This document shows, one piece after another, positions 16,554 through 24,910 of a stretch of DNA of 36,348 nucleotides. The notes beneath the pieces are model-generated. The model ran no database searches and was not told the DNA's origin. It worked only from the letters and a program-made list of their open reading frames with translations. How positions within the stretch are numbered: position 1 is the stretch's first letter; each line of letters begins with the position of its first letter. Source of the DNA: Planctomycetota bacterium. GTDB lineage: Bacteria > Planctomycetota > Planctomycetia > Pirellulales > Pirellulaceae. Location: contig QWPJ01000159.1 of NCBI GenBank assembly GCA_003671195.1, positions 1 to 36,348 on the forward strand. Direction: 5' to 3'. The position numbers were made by a program, and so were the translations under genes.

Positions 16554-18257
16554 ATGATGCTTGAAGCTGGAGACATTTTGGTACAACGCGGGCTGGTCAA
16601 CCAAGCCCAAATGGACGAGTCGCGCGCGGCGATGAACGGCGGCGGGATTCTCGAGAGCGTCGTGCAAAAAGGATTCATCAAAGAAGAAGTAGCGCTCAAG
16701 GCGATCGCCGAAGAACTCGGGATCGATTACATCGATCTGCGAGAGGCCAATGTCGATCTTTCCTTGCTGCAGTCCTTCCCCCAAAAACTGATCTATCGCC
16801 ATGCGATCTTCCCGGTCAGGAAGGAAGGCCGTCGCGTGTATGTCGCAACGAGCAACCCGCTCGAGCTCTACCCACTCGACGAGGCTGCGGCGGCCTTGAA
16901 TTGTGCAGTCGTCCCGTTGGTGGCCGAAAAGATTGAGATCGCCAAACTCGTCAAGAAACACTTGGGTGTCGGTAGCGAAACCGTCGAAGGCCTAATGGCC
17001 GCCCGGAGCGATGAAGACGACGAGATCGAGCTGCTCGAAAAATTCGAGGCCGACGGCAGCGAGCTGAGCGAACAGGCGCAGGAAGCCTCCGTCGTTCGGC
17101 TCGTCAACGAGATCCTCGTCGAGGCGATCGACGCTCGGGCCAGTGACGTGCACATCGAATCCCAAGCCGGCGGGATCGTCGTGCGTTACCGCATCGATGG
17201 TATCCTTCAGACCCAACCTGTGCCTCCGGAAATCAACCGTTTCCAAGCTGCCATTATCTCGCGTCTGAAGATCATGGCCAAGTTGAACATCGCCGAGAAG
17301 CGATTGCCCCAGGACGGGCGAATCAAGCTCAGGGTCCACGGTCGGGAAATCGATATTCGCGTCTCGGTCATCCCGATGATCCACGGCGAGAGCCTTGTCA
17401 TGCGGATCTTGGACAAGGGGGCCATGAAGTTCGACTTGCGAAGCCTCGGTATGGGGGAAGAGACCTATCGTCAGTTCAGCGAGTTGATCCGTATCCCCCA
17501 CGGGATCATTCTCGTCACCGGCCCGACCGGCTCGGGCAAAACGACCACGCTTTACAGTTCTCTTCTGGAGATTCGATCTTCGGAGAACAAGATCATCACG
17601 ACCGAGGACCCAGTCGAGTACCAACTCGATGGAATCAACCAAATTCAGGTTCACCCCAAGATCGGTTTGACCTTTGCTGCCTCGTTGCGAAGCATCCTTC
17701 GGCATGACCCGGACATCGTGCTCATCGGTGAAATTCGGGATGCTGAAACGGCCGAAAACGCCATCCAAGCTTCGTTGACCGGTCACACGGTATTCAGCAC
17801 GCTCCACACCAACGATGCGGCCGGTTCGTTCACCCGGATCATCGACATGGGAATCGAACCTTTCTTGGTCGCCAGCACCGTCGAAGGGATCATGGCCCAA
17901 CGGCTCGTTCGGCGGCTGTGCCCTCAGTGCAAGAAACCTTACCATCCCACACGCGACGAACTGCCCCGGGATTTTCCCTGGGAACAGCTCGACGGAAAGC
18001 CCCTTTACATGCCCGAGGGATGCCGAGTCTGTCGTGGCCTAGGCTACTCGGGTCGGTTTGGTATTTATGAGCTGCTCATTACCAACGAAGAGATCCGTCA
18101 GTTGGCGCACGATCGAGCCAGCAGTTTCGAAATCAAGAAGCTCGGTCTAAAGCATGGAATGTTGACCTTGCGAATGGATGCATTCCGCAAGGTACTCGAA
18201 GGGACCACCAGCATGGATGAAGTTCTACGGGCGACCAAGGGGGATAGCATTGGCTAG
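16554..18257 (+). CDS. gspE: type II secretion ATPase GspE
   Basis: This is the cytoplasmic hexameric ATPase that drives pseudopilus assembly. It has 567 residues. An N-terminal GspE/MshEN domain (about 1-140, with LDEAAAALNCAVVPLVAEK) is followed by the nucleotide-binding core: VRLVNEILVEAIDARASDVHIE at about 180, Walker A GPTGSGKTT at about 323, the Asp box, Walker B DPDIVLIGEIRDAET near 385 and the His box TGHTVFSTLHTNDAA. A four-cysteine zinc motif, CPQC then CRVC (about 456-493), is typical of GspE/PilB. ATG 16554 and ATG 16557 are both possible starts, with AAGG upstream. It lies between the D and F genes of a colinear operon. It could equally be called PilB; the context favours type II secretion. 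Confidence 0.95.
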   Translation: MMLEAGDILVQRGLVNQAQMDESRAAMNGGGILESVVQKGFIKEEVALKAIAEELGIDYIDLREANVDLSLLQSFPQKLIYRHAIFPVRKEGRRVYVATSNPLELYPLDEAAAALNCAVVPLVAEKIEIAKLVKKHLGVGSETVEGLMAARSDEDDEIELLEKFEADGSELSEQAQEASVVRLVNEILVEAIDARASDVHIESQAGGIVVRYRIDGILQTQPVPPEINRFQAAIISRLKIMAKLNIAEKRLPQDGRIKLRVHGREIDIRVSVIPMIHGESLVMRILDKGAMKFDLRSLGMGEETYRQFSELIRIPHGIILVTGPTGSGKTTTLYSSLLEIRSSENKIITTEDPVEYQLDGINQIQVHPKIGLTFAASLRSILRHDPDIVLIGEIRDAETAENAIQASLTGHTVFSTLHTNDAAGSFTRIIDMGIEPFLVASTVEGIMAQRLVRRLCPQCKKPYHPTRDELPRDFPWEQLDGKPLYMPEGCRVCRGLGYSGRFGIYELLITNEEIRQLAHDRASSFEIKKLGLKHGMLTLRMDAFRKVLEGTTSMDEVLRATKGDSIG

Positions 18258-18292
18258 GATCGTCAAGACGCAACCGAGCAACGAGGTTTCAC

Positions 18293-19498
18293 ATGCCTGA
18301 TTTCGCCTACATCGCAAGAGATCTTGCCGGAAAGTCCGTCACGGGTAGCGTCACGGCCGCGAGCACTCGGGATGCAGCCATGCAACTCGGGTCGAAGTCC
18401 CTGTTTCCGATTTCGATCAAACTCGACAAGACCCGGCAAGTACGGAAAACCGGTCGCGTTAGCGGTTCGCAGATGGCCTCGTTCTATGGCCAGATGGCCT
18501 CGCTGCTTCGAAGCGGCGTACCGATGCTCAAAGCCCTCTCGGTGCTCTCGCAACAGAGCGGCTCGAGCCGTACGCTCAGAAACGCAATCTCGGAGATCAA
18601 AGCCAAGGTCGAAGAAGGCGAATCATTGCCCGATGCGATGGCCCGCTACCCGAAGATCTTCAACGACATGGCCGTCAACATGACCCGAGCAGGGAGCGAA
18701 GGTGGGTTTCTCGAAGACGCCCTCGAACGCGTCTCAGGGTTCGTCGAACAGCAAGAGGAGCTCAAAGGCAAAACGCTCGGGGCTCTGGCTTATCCCGTCT
18801 TCGTCATGGGCGTCGGTGTGGTTGTCGTGACGGTACTTTTGATTTTCTTCGTTCCGAAATTCGAAGGAATCTTCCAGAGCATGCGAGCCAAAGAAGGCTT
18901 GCCGGCTGCGACCGAGTTGTTGCTCGGGATCAGCAAATTTGTGCAAAATTATTGGTGGGTGGTTCTCGGCGCGATCGCCGGTCTAATCCTACTGCTCAAG
19001 AAGTACCTCGATACGACCGAAGGCCAGTACCGAGCCGACTTGATCAAAATCAAAACCCCGTTGATCGGTGGGGTTTTTCTCAACCTAGCTGTCGCCCGTT
19101 TTTGCCGCGTGCTCGGAACTTTGCTCAAGAACGGGGTTCCAATCCTAAGGTCGCTCGACATCAGTCGAAACGCTGCGGGAAATAAAATACTTTCCGAAGC
19201 GGTCGCTTCGGCAAGTGCGGAGATCACTGCAGGACAGAGACTTGCAAAACAGCTCGAGAAATCGGGTCACTTTCCACCGACAGTCGTCGAAATGATTTCG
19301 GTTGCTGAAGAATCCAATACGCTCGATACGGTATTGGTCAACATCGCCGAGAACTTGGAAAGAACCACCTTTCGAAGGCTCGAGACGGTCATCCGACTGC
19401 TCGAACCGGTGATGCTCCTGATCCTAGCTGGTCTTGTCATGTTTGTGGTCCTGGCGCTGATGCTCCCGGTCCTTAACAGCGCCAACACCCTGGGGTAA
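18293..19498 (+). CDS. gspF: type II secretion inner-membrane platform protein GspF
   Basis: This is the polytopic platform protein of the secretion machine. It has 401 residues with two GspF repeats: one at about 63-185 (FYGQMASLLRSGVPMLKALSVL) and one at about 265-390 (ARFCRVLGTLLKNGVPILRSL). Each is followed by a membrane segment, VFVMGVGVVVVTVLLIFFVP, LGAIAGLILLL and the C-terminal LLILAGLVMFVVLALMLPVL. Length and the duplicated layout match GspF/PilC. It begins 35 bases after gspE, and a 93-base gap follows before the major pseudopilin, which may hold an extra promoter. Confidence 0.95.
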   Translation: MPDFAYIARDLAGKSVTGSVTAASTRDAAMQLGSKSLFPISIKLDKTRQVRKTGRVSGSQMASFYGQMASLLRSGVPMLKALSVLSQQSGSSRTLRNAISEIKAKVEEGESLPDAMARYPKIFNDMAVNMTRAGSEGGFLEDALERVSGFVEQQEELKGKTLGALAYPVFVMGVGVVVVTVLLIFFVPKFEGIFQSMRAKEGLPAATELLLGISKFVQNYWWVVLGAIAGLILLLKKYLDTTEGQYRADLIKIKTPLIGGVFLNLAVARFCRVLGTLLKNGVPILRSLDISRNAAGNKILSEAVASASAEITAGQRLAKQLEKSGHFPPTVVEMISVAEESNTLDTVLVNIAENLERTTFRRLETVIRLLEPVMLLILAGLVMFVVLALMLPVLNSANTLG

Positions 19499-19591
19499 AA
19501 CATCGCCAAGCGAACCGCTAGCACCGGGCCGCAAACGATTCGATTTGAAATTCAACAGAACGCTCTACCATACGAAATTGGAGGATTAATT

Positions 19592-20002
19592 ATGAAAAAC
19601 AATCGCAGATCCAGCCGAAACTCCCGCCGTGGTTTTACCCTCTTGGAAGTCATGCTCGTGCTGATCATCTTGGTCGTCATCGCGGGCTTTGCCATCCGGA
19701 ACTTCACCGGCGTGCTCGATCAGGCCAACAAGCGCGCAGCGACGGCTCAATTGGCTCAGCTCTCCTCGGCTGTCAAGCAGTACCAACTGATGATGCAGCA
19801 GTTGCCCGCCTCGCTCGACTCGCTGATGACCCAGCCAGCGGATTTGGCCAACCCCGGAGATTGGACCAAACTGCTCGACAAAATCCCCTCCGACCCCTGG
19901 AATCGTCCCTACGAGTACAAACTCAACGGATCGACCTTTGAGCTAAGAAGCTTAGGAGCGGATGGACAATCCGGGACCTCCGATGACATCGTCGCGTCGT
20001 AA
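19592..20002 (+). CDS. gspG: major pseudopilin GspG
   Basis: This 136-residue protein has a basic prepilin leader ending RRG, then FTLLEVMLVLIILVVIAGFA, the class III signal with Glu at position +5. The globular part holds DKIPSDPWNRPYEYKL and ends in GADGQSGTSDDIVAS, the usual GspG Ca2+-binding C-terminus (GxDGxxGxxDDI). GspG forms the shaft of the pseudopilus. A strong GGAGG lies 8 bases before the ATG, one of the best ribosome sites in the window, as expected for the most abundant subunit. In the preceding gap TTGAAA and TACCAT, 15 bases apart, could be a weak internal promoter. Confidence 0.95.
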   Translation: MKNNRRSSRNSRRGFTLLEVMLVLIILVVIAGFAIRNFTGVLDQANKRAATAQLAQLSSAVKQYQLMMQQLPASLDSLMTQPADLANPGDWTKLLDKIPSDPWNRPYEYKLNGSTFELRSLGADGQSGTSDDIVAS

Positions 20003-20684
20003 CGGATTCACGCTTTTCGAGGTCATTCTCGTATTGATCATCCTGGTGGTGATAGCCGCGTTTGCTTTCCCCACCTTGGATTCGATGATCTACGGACGTC
20101 GCTTGATCCAATCGGCTGAACGACTCCAGAACGAGCTGCTCGAAGCCAGAGTCGAAGCGATGCGGACCGGACAGGCCCAAGTCTTCCGAGCGACACTCAA
20201 CGGAAACAGCTACTCGATAGAACCTTGGCTCAGTGGCAACGAGGACTCCGATGCCTCCGCAGGCGCGACGGTCATGAATGCCGGTGGATTGGTCAAAACC
20301 GATCGCCTCGCCGGCGGGACGGTAGGGATAACCACAGGACAACTTGGAGAGGATGCCAAACAACTCGCCGGGGATGTGCAGTTTCTCGGGATCGAGACGG
20401 TCGTCGATGCCCGCAACGCCCTGGAACTGCAAAAAAACGGCGAGGCTCCGCCCATCGGCGGCGTCGGGGTAGCAACAACCGGCGGGATCTCCTCTCCGCT
20501 TCTGTTGTATCCCGACGGTTCGTCTACGACGGCGCAAATCATCTTGGCCGATTCCCGAGGCCGTCGCATGGCGATCCAACTCAGGGGCGTAACAGGGCGA
20601 TCGAACTCCGTGCGGTTGTCGCCCGTCGATGCTGCCTCAATCCCTGCAATTGCTCCAGGCCCTGCAATTCAAGGAGGGTTTTAG
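19962..20684 (+). CDS. gspH: minor pseudopilin GspH-like
   Basis: This 240-residue type IV-like prepilin overlaps the end of gspG by 41 bases. The leader ends SSRRNG, followed by FTLFEVILVLIILVVIAAFA, with Glu at +5. The mature part has a helix with AERLQNELLEARVEAMRTGQ, the GspH pattern, and a longer than usual C-terminal beta domain that contains a Gly/Ile-rich region. GspH belongs to the pseudopilus tip complex. The start is not certain: ATG 19962 follows AGGAG by only 3 bases, and ATG 19983 would give a shorter 8-residue leader. Either keeps the prepilin motif. It ends 1 base before the next gene. Confidence 0.88.
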   Translation: MDNPGPPMTSSRRNGFTLFEVILVLIILVVIAAFAFPTLDSMIYGRRLIQSAERLQNELLEARVEAMRTGQAQVFRATLNGNSYSIEPWLSGNEDSDASAGATVMNAGGLVKTDRLAGGTVGITTGQLGEDAKQLAGDVQFLGIETVVDARNALELQKNGEAPPIGGVGVATTGGISSPLLLYPDGSSTTAQIILADSRGRRMAIQLRGVTGRSNSVRLSPVDAASIPAIAPGPAIQGGF

Positions 20685-20685
20685 T

Positions 20686-21219
20686 ATGCCTAGACACCAT
20701 CGGTCCGCAATAACCTCAAGAACTTCGTCTAGATTCGGAATGAGTCTTCTCGAAGTCGTCTTGGCACTTGCCATCCTGGCCATGTCGGCGGCCATCCTGG
20801 CCCAAATCACGCGCACAGCGACCGACAACGGACTGATCGCACACCGACTGGCCACCGCACAAATCCTTGCGGAATCCAAAATGGCCGAGGTCGTAACCGG
20901 AGCAATACCACTGCAAGGAGCCGTCGGGTGGATGCCCATTACCGATACGGTCCCCCGGGGGACTTGGTATTTTCAACTGCAGACCGAATCGGCTGCGCGC
21001 AAAGACATGGTAGGAATCCGACTCAGCGTGACGGACCAAGCTGGAGCCGATGAGAACAAAGAAGTTTTCTACATTGTGCGTTGGATGATCGATCCGGCGC
21101 TCGGTCTCGATACCCTTCCGGCGGCCTCGACCGGCTCGAGTGGCTCAAGCGGCACGGGTGGCTCGACCGGTGCAGGTGGTGCATCGGGTGCTGCGGCCCC
21201 GGCAGGAGGTGTGCAGTGA
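20686..21219 (+). CDS. gspI: minor pseudopilin GspI-like
   Basis: This 177-residue prepilin has a leader ending SSRFG, then MSLLEVVLALAILAMSAAIL, the form typical of GspI, with Glu at +5. The mature helix holds ATAQILAESKMAEV, as in GspI (LAxxxAEsklae). The C-terminus is Ser/Gly/Ala-rich (about 150-177), unlike classical GspI. The ATG at 20686 is fixed by AAGGAGG at 20671-20677, an ideal ribosome site; the frame upstream to 20629 is not used. GspI is the centre of the I-J-K tip complex. Its stop overlaps the GTG start of the next gene. Confidence 0.9.
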   Translation: MPRHHRSAITSRTSSRFGMSLLEVVLALAILAMSAAILAQITRTATDNGLIAHRLATAQILAESKMAEVVTGAIPLQGAVGWMPITDTVPRGTWYFQLQTESAARKDMVGIRLSVTDQAGADENKEVFYIVRWMIDPALGLDTLPAASTGSSGSSGTGGSTGAGGASGAAAPAGGVQ

Positions 21220-22496
21220 TCCAGCGAACTTTCACGATACAAAGCGATCGATTGGAGCGGGAGAACTCAGCCCGAAGCGGTTTCTCGCTTCTGGAGCTTC
21301 TCTTGGCGTTGGCCTTGACGGCCGTCGTCTCGATCTTGATCGGTGGCCTGGTGCAATTGTTTTTGGTCAACGAAACCCGAGGTCGCGATAGCGTACGCCA
21401 AGCCCAGATGGCGCGCGCGATCCTCAACATGATCGCCGAGGATGTTCGCACGACGGTGAGGTACTATCCTTACGACACGAGCGGTCTGGACCAGATGCTC
21501 GGCAATGCGATGAACAATGCAACCGGCGGAGCGCTCGGAGCCTTGACAGGAGCTGCCGGCGGTGGAGCTGCCGGTGGAGCCGGGGCCGGCGGTGCAGGGG
21601 CCGGTGGAGCTGGCGCGGGCGGAAATCCAGGTTCGTCGGGAAGCGCGACTCCTCCAGCAAGCGGCACAGGAGGCAACCCCGGAGCCAATGGCAGCGCCAG
21701 TGGTGGGAGCGGGGCGGGCGCAGCAGCCGGTTCGGGAGGTATGTCCGGTGGTCTTGGAGGCAGCGCTACGGGTGGGATGGGCGGTGCAGGGTCCGGGTCG
21801 ATGACCGGCGCAGAAGGTGCAGCGGCCGGACCGACGGTCATTCCACCTGGGATTTTCGGGTCGGCTTCGTCGATCGAAATCGATGTGAGCCGTCTGCCGC
21901 GCCCCGACGAGTACGTGATCCAACCGGGCAACATGAACACAGGCTCACTGGGGGATATGCCCAGCGATATCAAAACCGTTGGCTATTACGTCCAAGCACC
22001 CCGATCCGATGGGGTCCAAGACCCCTTGGCCAGCCTGACCTCGCAGATCGCCACCTCGAGCGCCGGGAGCACTGCAGGACAAAGCGGGGGACTGGTCCGT
22101 CGATCGCTCGATCGAGCCGTCACGCAGTATGCTTATGAAATGGGCAACAGCGACCAATTGATCCGGACCGGTGAGATCATTGCACCGGAGGTCCTAGGGA
22201 TCGATTTTTCGTATTTCGGGGCCAATGGATGGCAGACCGAATGGGATTCCACCTCGTTGGGACTTCCGAGTGTCGTCAAGGTGACCATAGCCATGCAGCG
22301 CGAGTCTTCGGCGCGGACCAATCCGATGGCACCTGGGATTTCGCTTTCGACTCTCAACAATTCGATGATCCAGGAATACGGTATCGAGCTTTATTCGATG
22401 AACATTTTGATCCCCGGTGCGGCATTATTGGCAAGCCCTGCCGGAGCCAACTCTGGCGGAACATCCTCGAACGGAATGAGTTCTTTAGGATTATGA
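21216..22496 (+). CDS. gspJ: minor pseudopilin GspJ-like with a large Gly/Ala-rich insert
   Basis: The leader ends NSARSG, followed by FSLLELLLALALTAVVSILI with Glu at +5. Residues after the helix (RDSVRQAQMARAILNMIAEDVR) match GspJ. From about residue 100 to 205 there is a Gly/Ala/Ser-rich insert (bases about 21520-21830). The beta-rich GspJ fold then resumes with a VIQPGNMNTGS strand, RRSLDRAVTQYAYEM and LGIDFSYFGANGWQTEWDS. The length is 426 residues, about twice a classical GspJ. The start is the GTG at 21216, which overlaps the gspI stop as GTGA and has AGGAGGTG just upstream, so translation is probably coupled. Confidence 0.88.
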   Translation: MIQRTFTIQSDRLERENSARSGFSLLELLLALALTAVVSILIGGLVQLFLVNETRGRDSVRQAQMARAILNMIAEDVRTTVRYYPYDTSGLDQMLGNAMNNATGGALGALTGAAGGGAAGGAGAGGAGAGGAGAGGNPGSSGSATPPASGTGGNPGANGSASGGSGAGAAAGSGGMSGGLGGSATGGMGGAGSGSMTGAEGAAAGPTVIPPGIFGSASSIEIDVSRLPRPDEYVIQPGNMNTGSLGDMPSDIKTVGYYVQAPRSDGVQDPLASLTSQIATSSAGSTAGQSGGLVRRSLDRAVTQYAYEMGNSDQLIRTGEIIAPEVLGIDFSYFGANGWQTEWDSTSLGLPSVVKVTIAMQRESSARTNPMAPGISLSTLNNSMIQEYGIELYSMNILIPGAALLASPAGANSGGTSSNGMSSLGL

Positions 22497-24847
22497 AAAC
22501 CAAAAAACTGACGCAACCGCCGAGGAACGGTTCGAAATCGCTTCGAGTCCTAACCACAAATTCGTTGTCCAAACCGCGTCGCGGTTTCTTGCTCTTGGCC
22601 GTGTTGATCGTCATCTCCGCAGTGACGTTGGCCTCGACAGCCTTCATGAAGTCCATGCTATTAGGGCATGAGGAGTCGAGGATCACCGGGCAGAGCATTC
22701 AAGCCCGATACGCTGCGGACTCGGGAATCGATGCAGCTAGGCTATTTGTGGCTTACAGCCGCGCTGGACGGTTGGAGGCCGGGGGTACATTCAACAACCC
22801 GAATGTCTTTCAGGCGATCCCCGTACTTCAGACCCCCGATCCTGCGAACCCTTGCAACTACACGCTTATCGCACCTAATCTCAACGAGGACGGGAAGTAC
22901 TCTGGGGTCCGATTTGGACTTCAAAATGAGTCAGCCCGACTGAATCTCAATGTCCTTCCGACAATCGATGCGGCACTTTCTGCTCCTGCAGCGTTGCTCG
23001 GCGCAATGTCCGATTCCATCATGCCAACGCCTAGCACCTCGGGAACTTCGGGCGCCCAAGCTACCGCGGGCAGCGCGGGTGCCCCGGCAGCAAGTAGCTC
23101 TAGCATCGGTCGCGATCTGCTCATGGCATTGCCTGGGATGGACGAGTACACAGCCGATGCAATCCTGGACTTCATCGATCCCGATGATGAACCCCGCGAG
23201 TTCGGCGTCGAGAGCGACTACTACACCCAATTGCCCAATCCCTACGCGGCCGCTAACGGTCCCCTAAACTCGATCGAGCAATTGCTACTGGTCAAAGGTG
23301 TTACACCCTACCTACTGTTCGGCCTGGACCAAAATCGAAACGGAATCCTCGAGGCAAACGAATCGAATGCGGCGATGATGACTGGAACGATGGGAGCCGG
23401 TTCAATGGGAGCCGGTGCAATGGGAGCCGGCGCAATGGGAGCCGGCGCTGGCGGTTCGACAGGTACGGGGCAAGACGCACAAACCACCCCGCCTGATCTC
23501 GGGTGGGCCATGTATTTGACTCTCTATTCCAAAGAGCGAAACGCGACGCAAGATGGCACCGCCCGAGTCAATCTCAACACGCAGGACATGACGTCGTTTC
23601 GATCCGACCTTGCCGCCGCCGTCGGTGAGGATCTTGCAACCTTCGTGATCGCTTACCGCACGCTCGGCCCGAGCAACGGCGGGGGGCTCGCAGGGCTTGC
23701 CGGACTCGCCGGTGCGGGAGGCTCGCAAGGGGGTGCTCAAGGTGGACAACCTGGCGGAGGCGGTGGCGGTGCTGGTGCTGGCGGTGCTGGCGGTAGACCT
23801 GGTGCTGGCGGCAGACCTGGTGGCGGGGGTGGAGCTGGGCCAGGTGGCGGGGGCGGTCCGGGTGCTGGTGGCGGTAGACCCGGTGGCGGCGGCGGCGGTC
23901 CCGGAGCTGGCGGTAGACCCGGTGGAGGTGGCGGCGGGCCCGGTGGCGGTCGCGGTGGCCGAAGCAGTTTTTCATTCCTGGAGTTCGCAAATCCAGTTTT
24001 CTCGCTTGTGTCGATGCCGGTAACGCTTGCTCAACCACCGGCCGGAGGCCGTGCAGGTGGCGGTGGTGGACAGGCAGGTGGCGGACAAGGGGGAGGTGGA
24101 CAGCGCGGAGGTGGCCAAGCAGGAGGTGGACAGCGCGGCGGCGGCCAAGGTGGTGGCGGCCAAGGTGGTGGCATCCCCGGAGGTGGAGCCGGCGGGGGTG
24201 GCGTTCAACCCTCAGAAACCCGACCCTGGTCGGCTTCAAGTCTCGAAGCGCTAGGAATCGACGAAACTCAACCCGGGCAATTCCAAGTCAACGGAGTACT
24301 GGAGCTTATCGACGCGAGCTTCATCGCCAACATCGAGGGGCGCGAAGTCCGCTTCACCTCCCCACTGACGGCATCACCGATACAAATGTCCCTCTATTTG
24401 CCAATGCTTATGGATAAAGTCACTACTGTCGAGGCTCCAATGCTGCCAGGGCGGATTAATATTAATGAAGCTCCCCGAGAAATCCTCGGCGGGCTCCCTG
24501 GGATGACCGACGAGATCCTCGACAAGTTGGTCGAAGCGAGATCCTCCCAATCGGATACGGAAAATCGAAAGTATGAGACCTGGCCGATGGTCGAAGGGAT
24601 CCTCACACTCGACCAAATGAAAACCATCGCTCCGCTTGTCACCGGTGGCGGGGATGTCATGCGGGTCCAGTGCGTCGGGTACTTCGAGCAGTCCTCCGGG
24701 TTTGCAAGAACCGAAGCGGTCATCGATGGATCGGGTGCCGTCCCTGTGATCGTCCTGTACCGAAAACTCGATCACTTGGGTCGAGGTTTCAGCCAATCGA
24801 CACTCGGCCAACGGGCCATGGGAAATGCGATCGTTTCGACTCCTTAG
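22493..24847 (+). CDS. gspK: minor pseudopilin GspK-like with long Gly-rich tracts
   Basis: This 784-residue protein is the K component. The prepilin motif is KPRRG at residues 27-31, then FLLLAVLIVISAVTLAS. The residue at +5 is Ala, not Glu, as is usual for the tip subunit GspK. Two GspK SAM-like regions are seen: LLMALPGMDEYTADAILDFI with NSIEQLLLVKGV (about 207-280), and LPGRININEAPREILGGLPG (about 650-690). A Ca2+-loop-like DQNRNGILE follows the first. Between them lie Gly-rich tracts (about 396-491 and 516-573), which more than double the usual GspK size. The ATG overlaps the gspJ stop as ATGA. Confidence 0.88.
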   Translation: MKTKKLTQPPRNGSKSLRVLTTNSLSKPRRGFLLLAVLIVISAVTLASTAFMKSMLLGHEESRITGQSIQARYAADSGIDAARLFVAYSRAGRLEAGGTFNNPNVFQAIPVLQTPDPANPCNYTLIAPNLNEDGKYSGVRFGLQNESARLNLNVLPTIDAALSAPAALLGAMSDSIMPTPSTSGTSGAQATAGSAGAPAASSSSIGRDLLMALPGMDEYTADAILDFIDPDDEPREFGVESDYYTQLPNPYAAANGPLNSIEQLLLVKGVTPYLLFGLDQNRNGILEANESNAAMMTGTMGAGSMGAGAMGAGAMGAGAGGSTGTGQDAQTTPPDLGWAMYLTLYSKERNATQDGTARVNLNTQDMTSFRSDLAAAVGEDLATFVIAYRTLGPSNGGGLAGLAGLAGAGGSQGGAQGGQPGGGGGGAGAGGAGGRPGAGGRPGGGGGAGPGGGGGPGAGGGRPGGGGGGPGAGGRPGGGGGGPGGGRGGRSSFSFLEFANPVFSLVSMPVTLAQPPAGGRAGGGGGQAGGGQGGGGQRGGGQAGGGQRGGGQGGGGQGGGIPGGGAGGGGVQPSETRPWSASSLEALGIDETQPGQFQVNGVLELIDASFIANIEGREVRFTSPLTASPIQMSLYLPMLMDKVTTVEAPMLPGRININEAPREILGGLPGMTDEILDKLVEARSSQSDTENRKYETWPMVEGILTLDQMKTIAPLVTGGGDVMRVQCVGYFEQSSGFARTEAVIDGSGAVPVIVLYRKLDHLGRGFSQSTLGQRAMGNAIVSTP

Positions 24848-24910
24848 CGACAAGCGAACCGAACACAACGAATTCACAACAAGACAGTTTGCATCGACGA
24901 GTAAATCAGC

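Noticed and set aside
15771..16961. Long minus-strand open frame (396 codons)
   Set aside because: It lies across the 3' end of the D gene and the start of gspE, both well supported; the open frame follows from high GC codon bias.
16992..17945. Minus-strand open frame of 317 codons
   Set aside because: It is fully inside gspE, whose motifs are certain.
23574..24239. Minus-strand His/Arg-rich open frame
   Set aside because: It is the antisense of the glycine-rich tracts of gspK.
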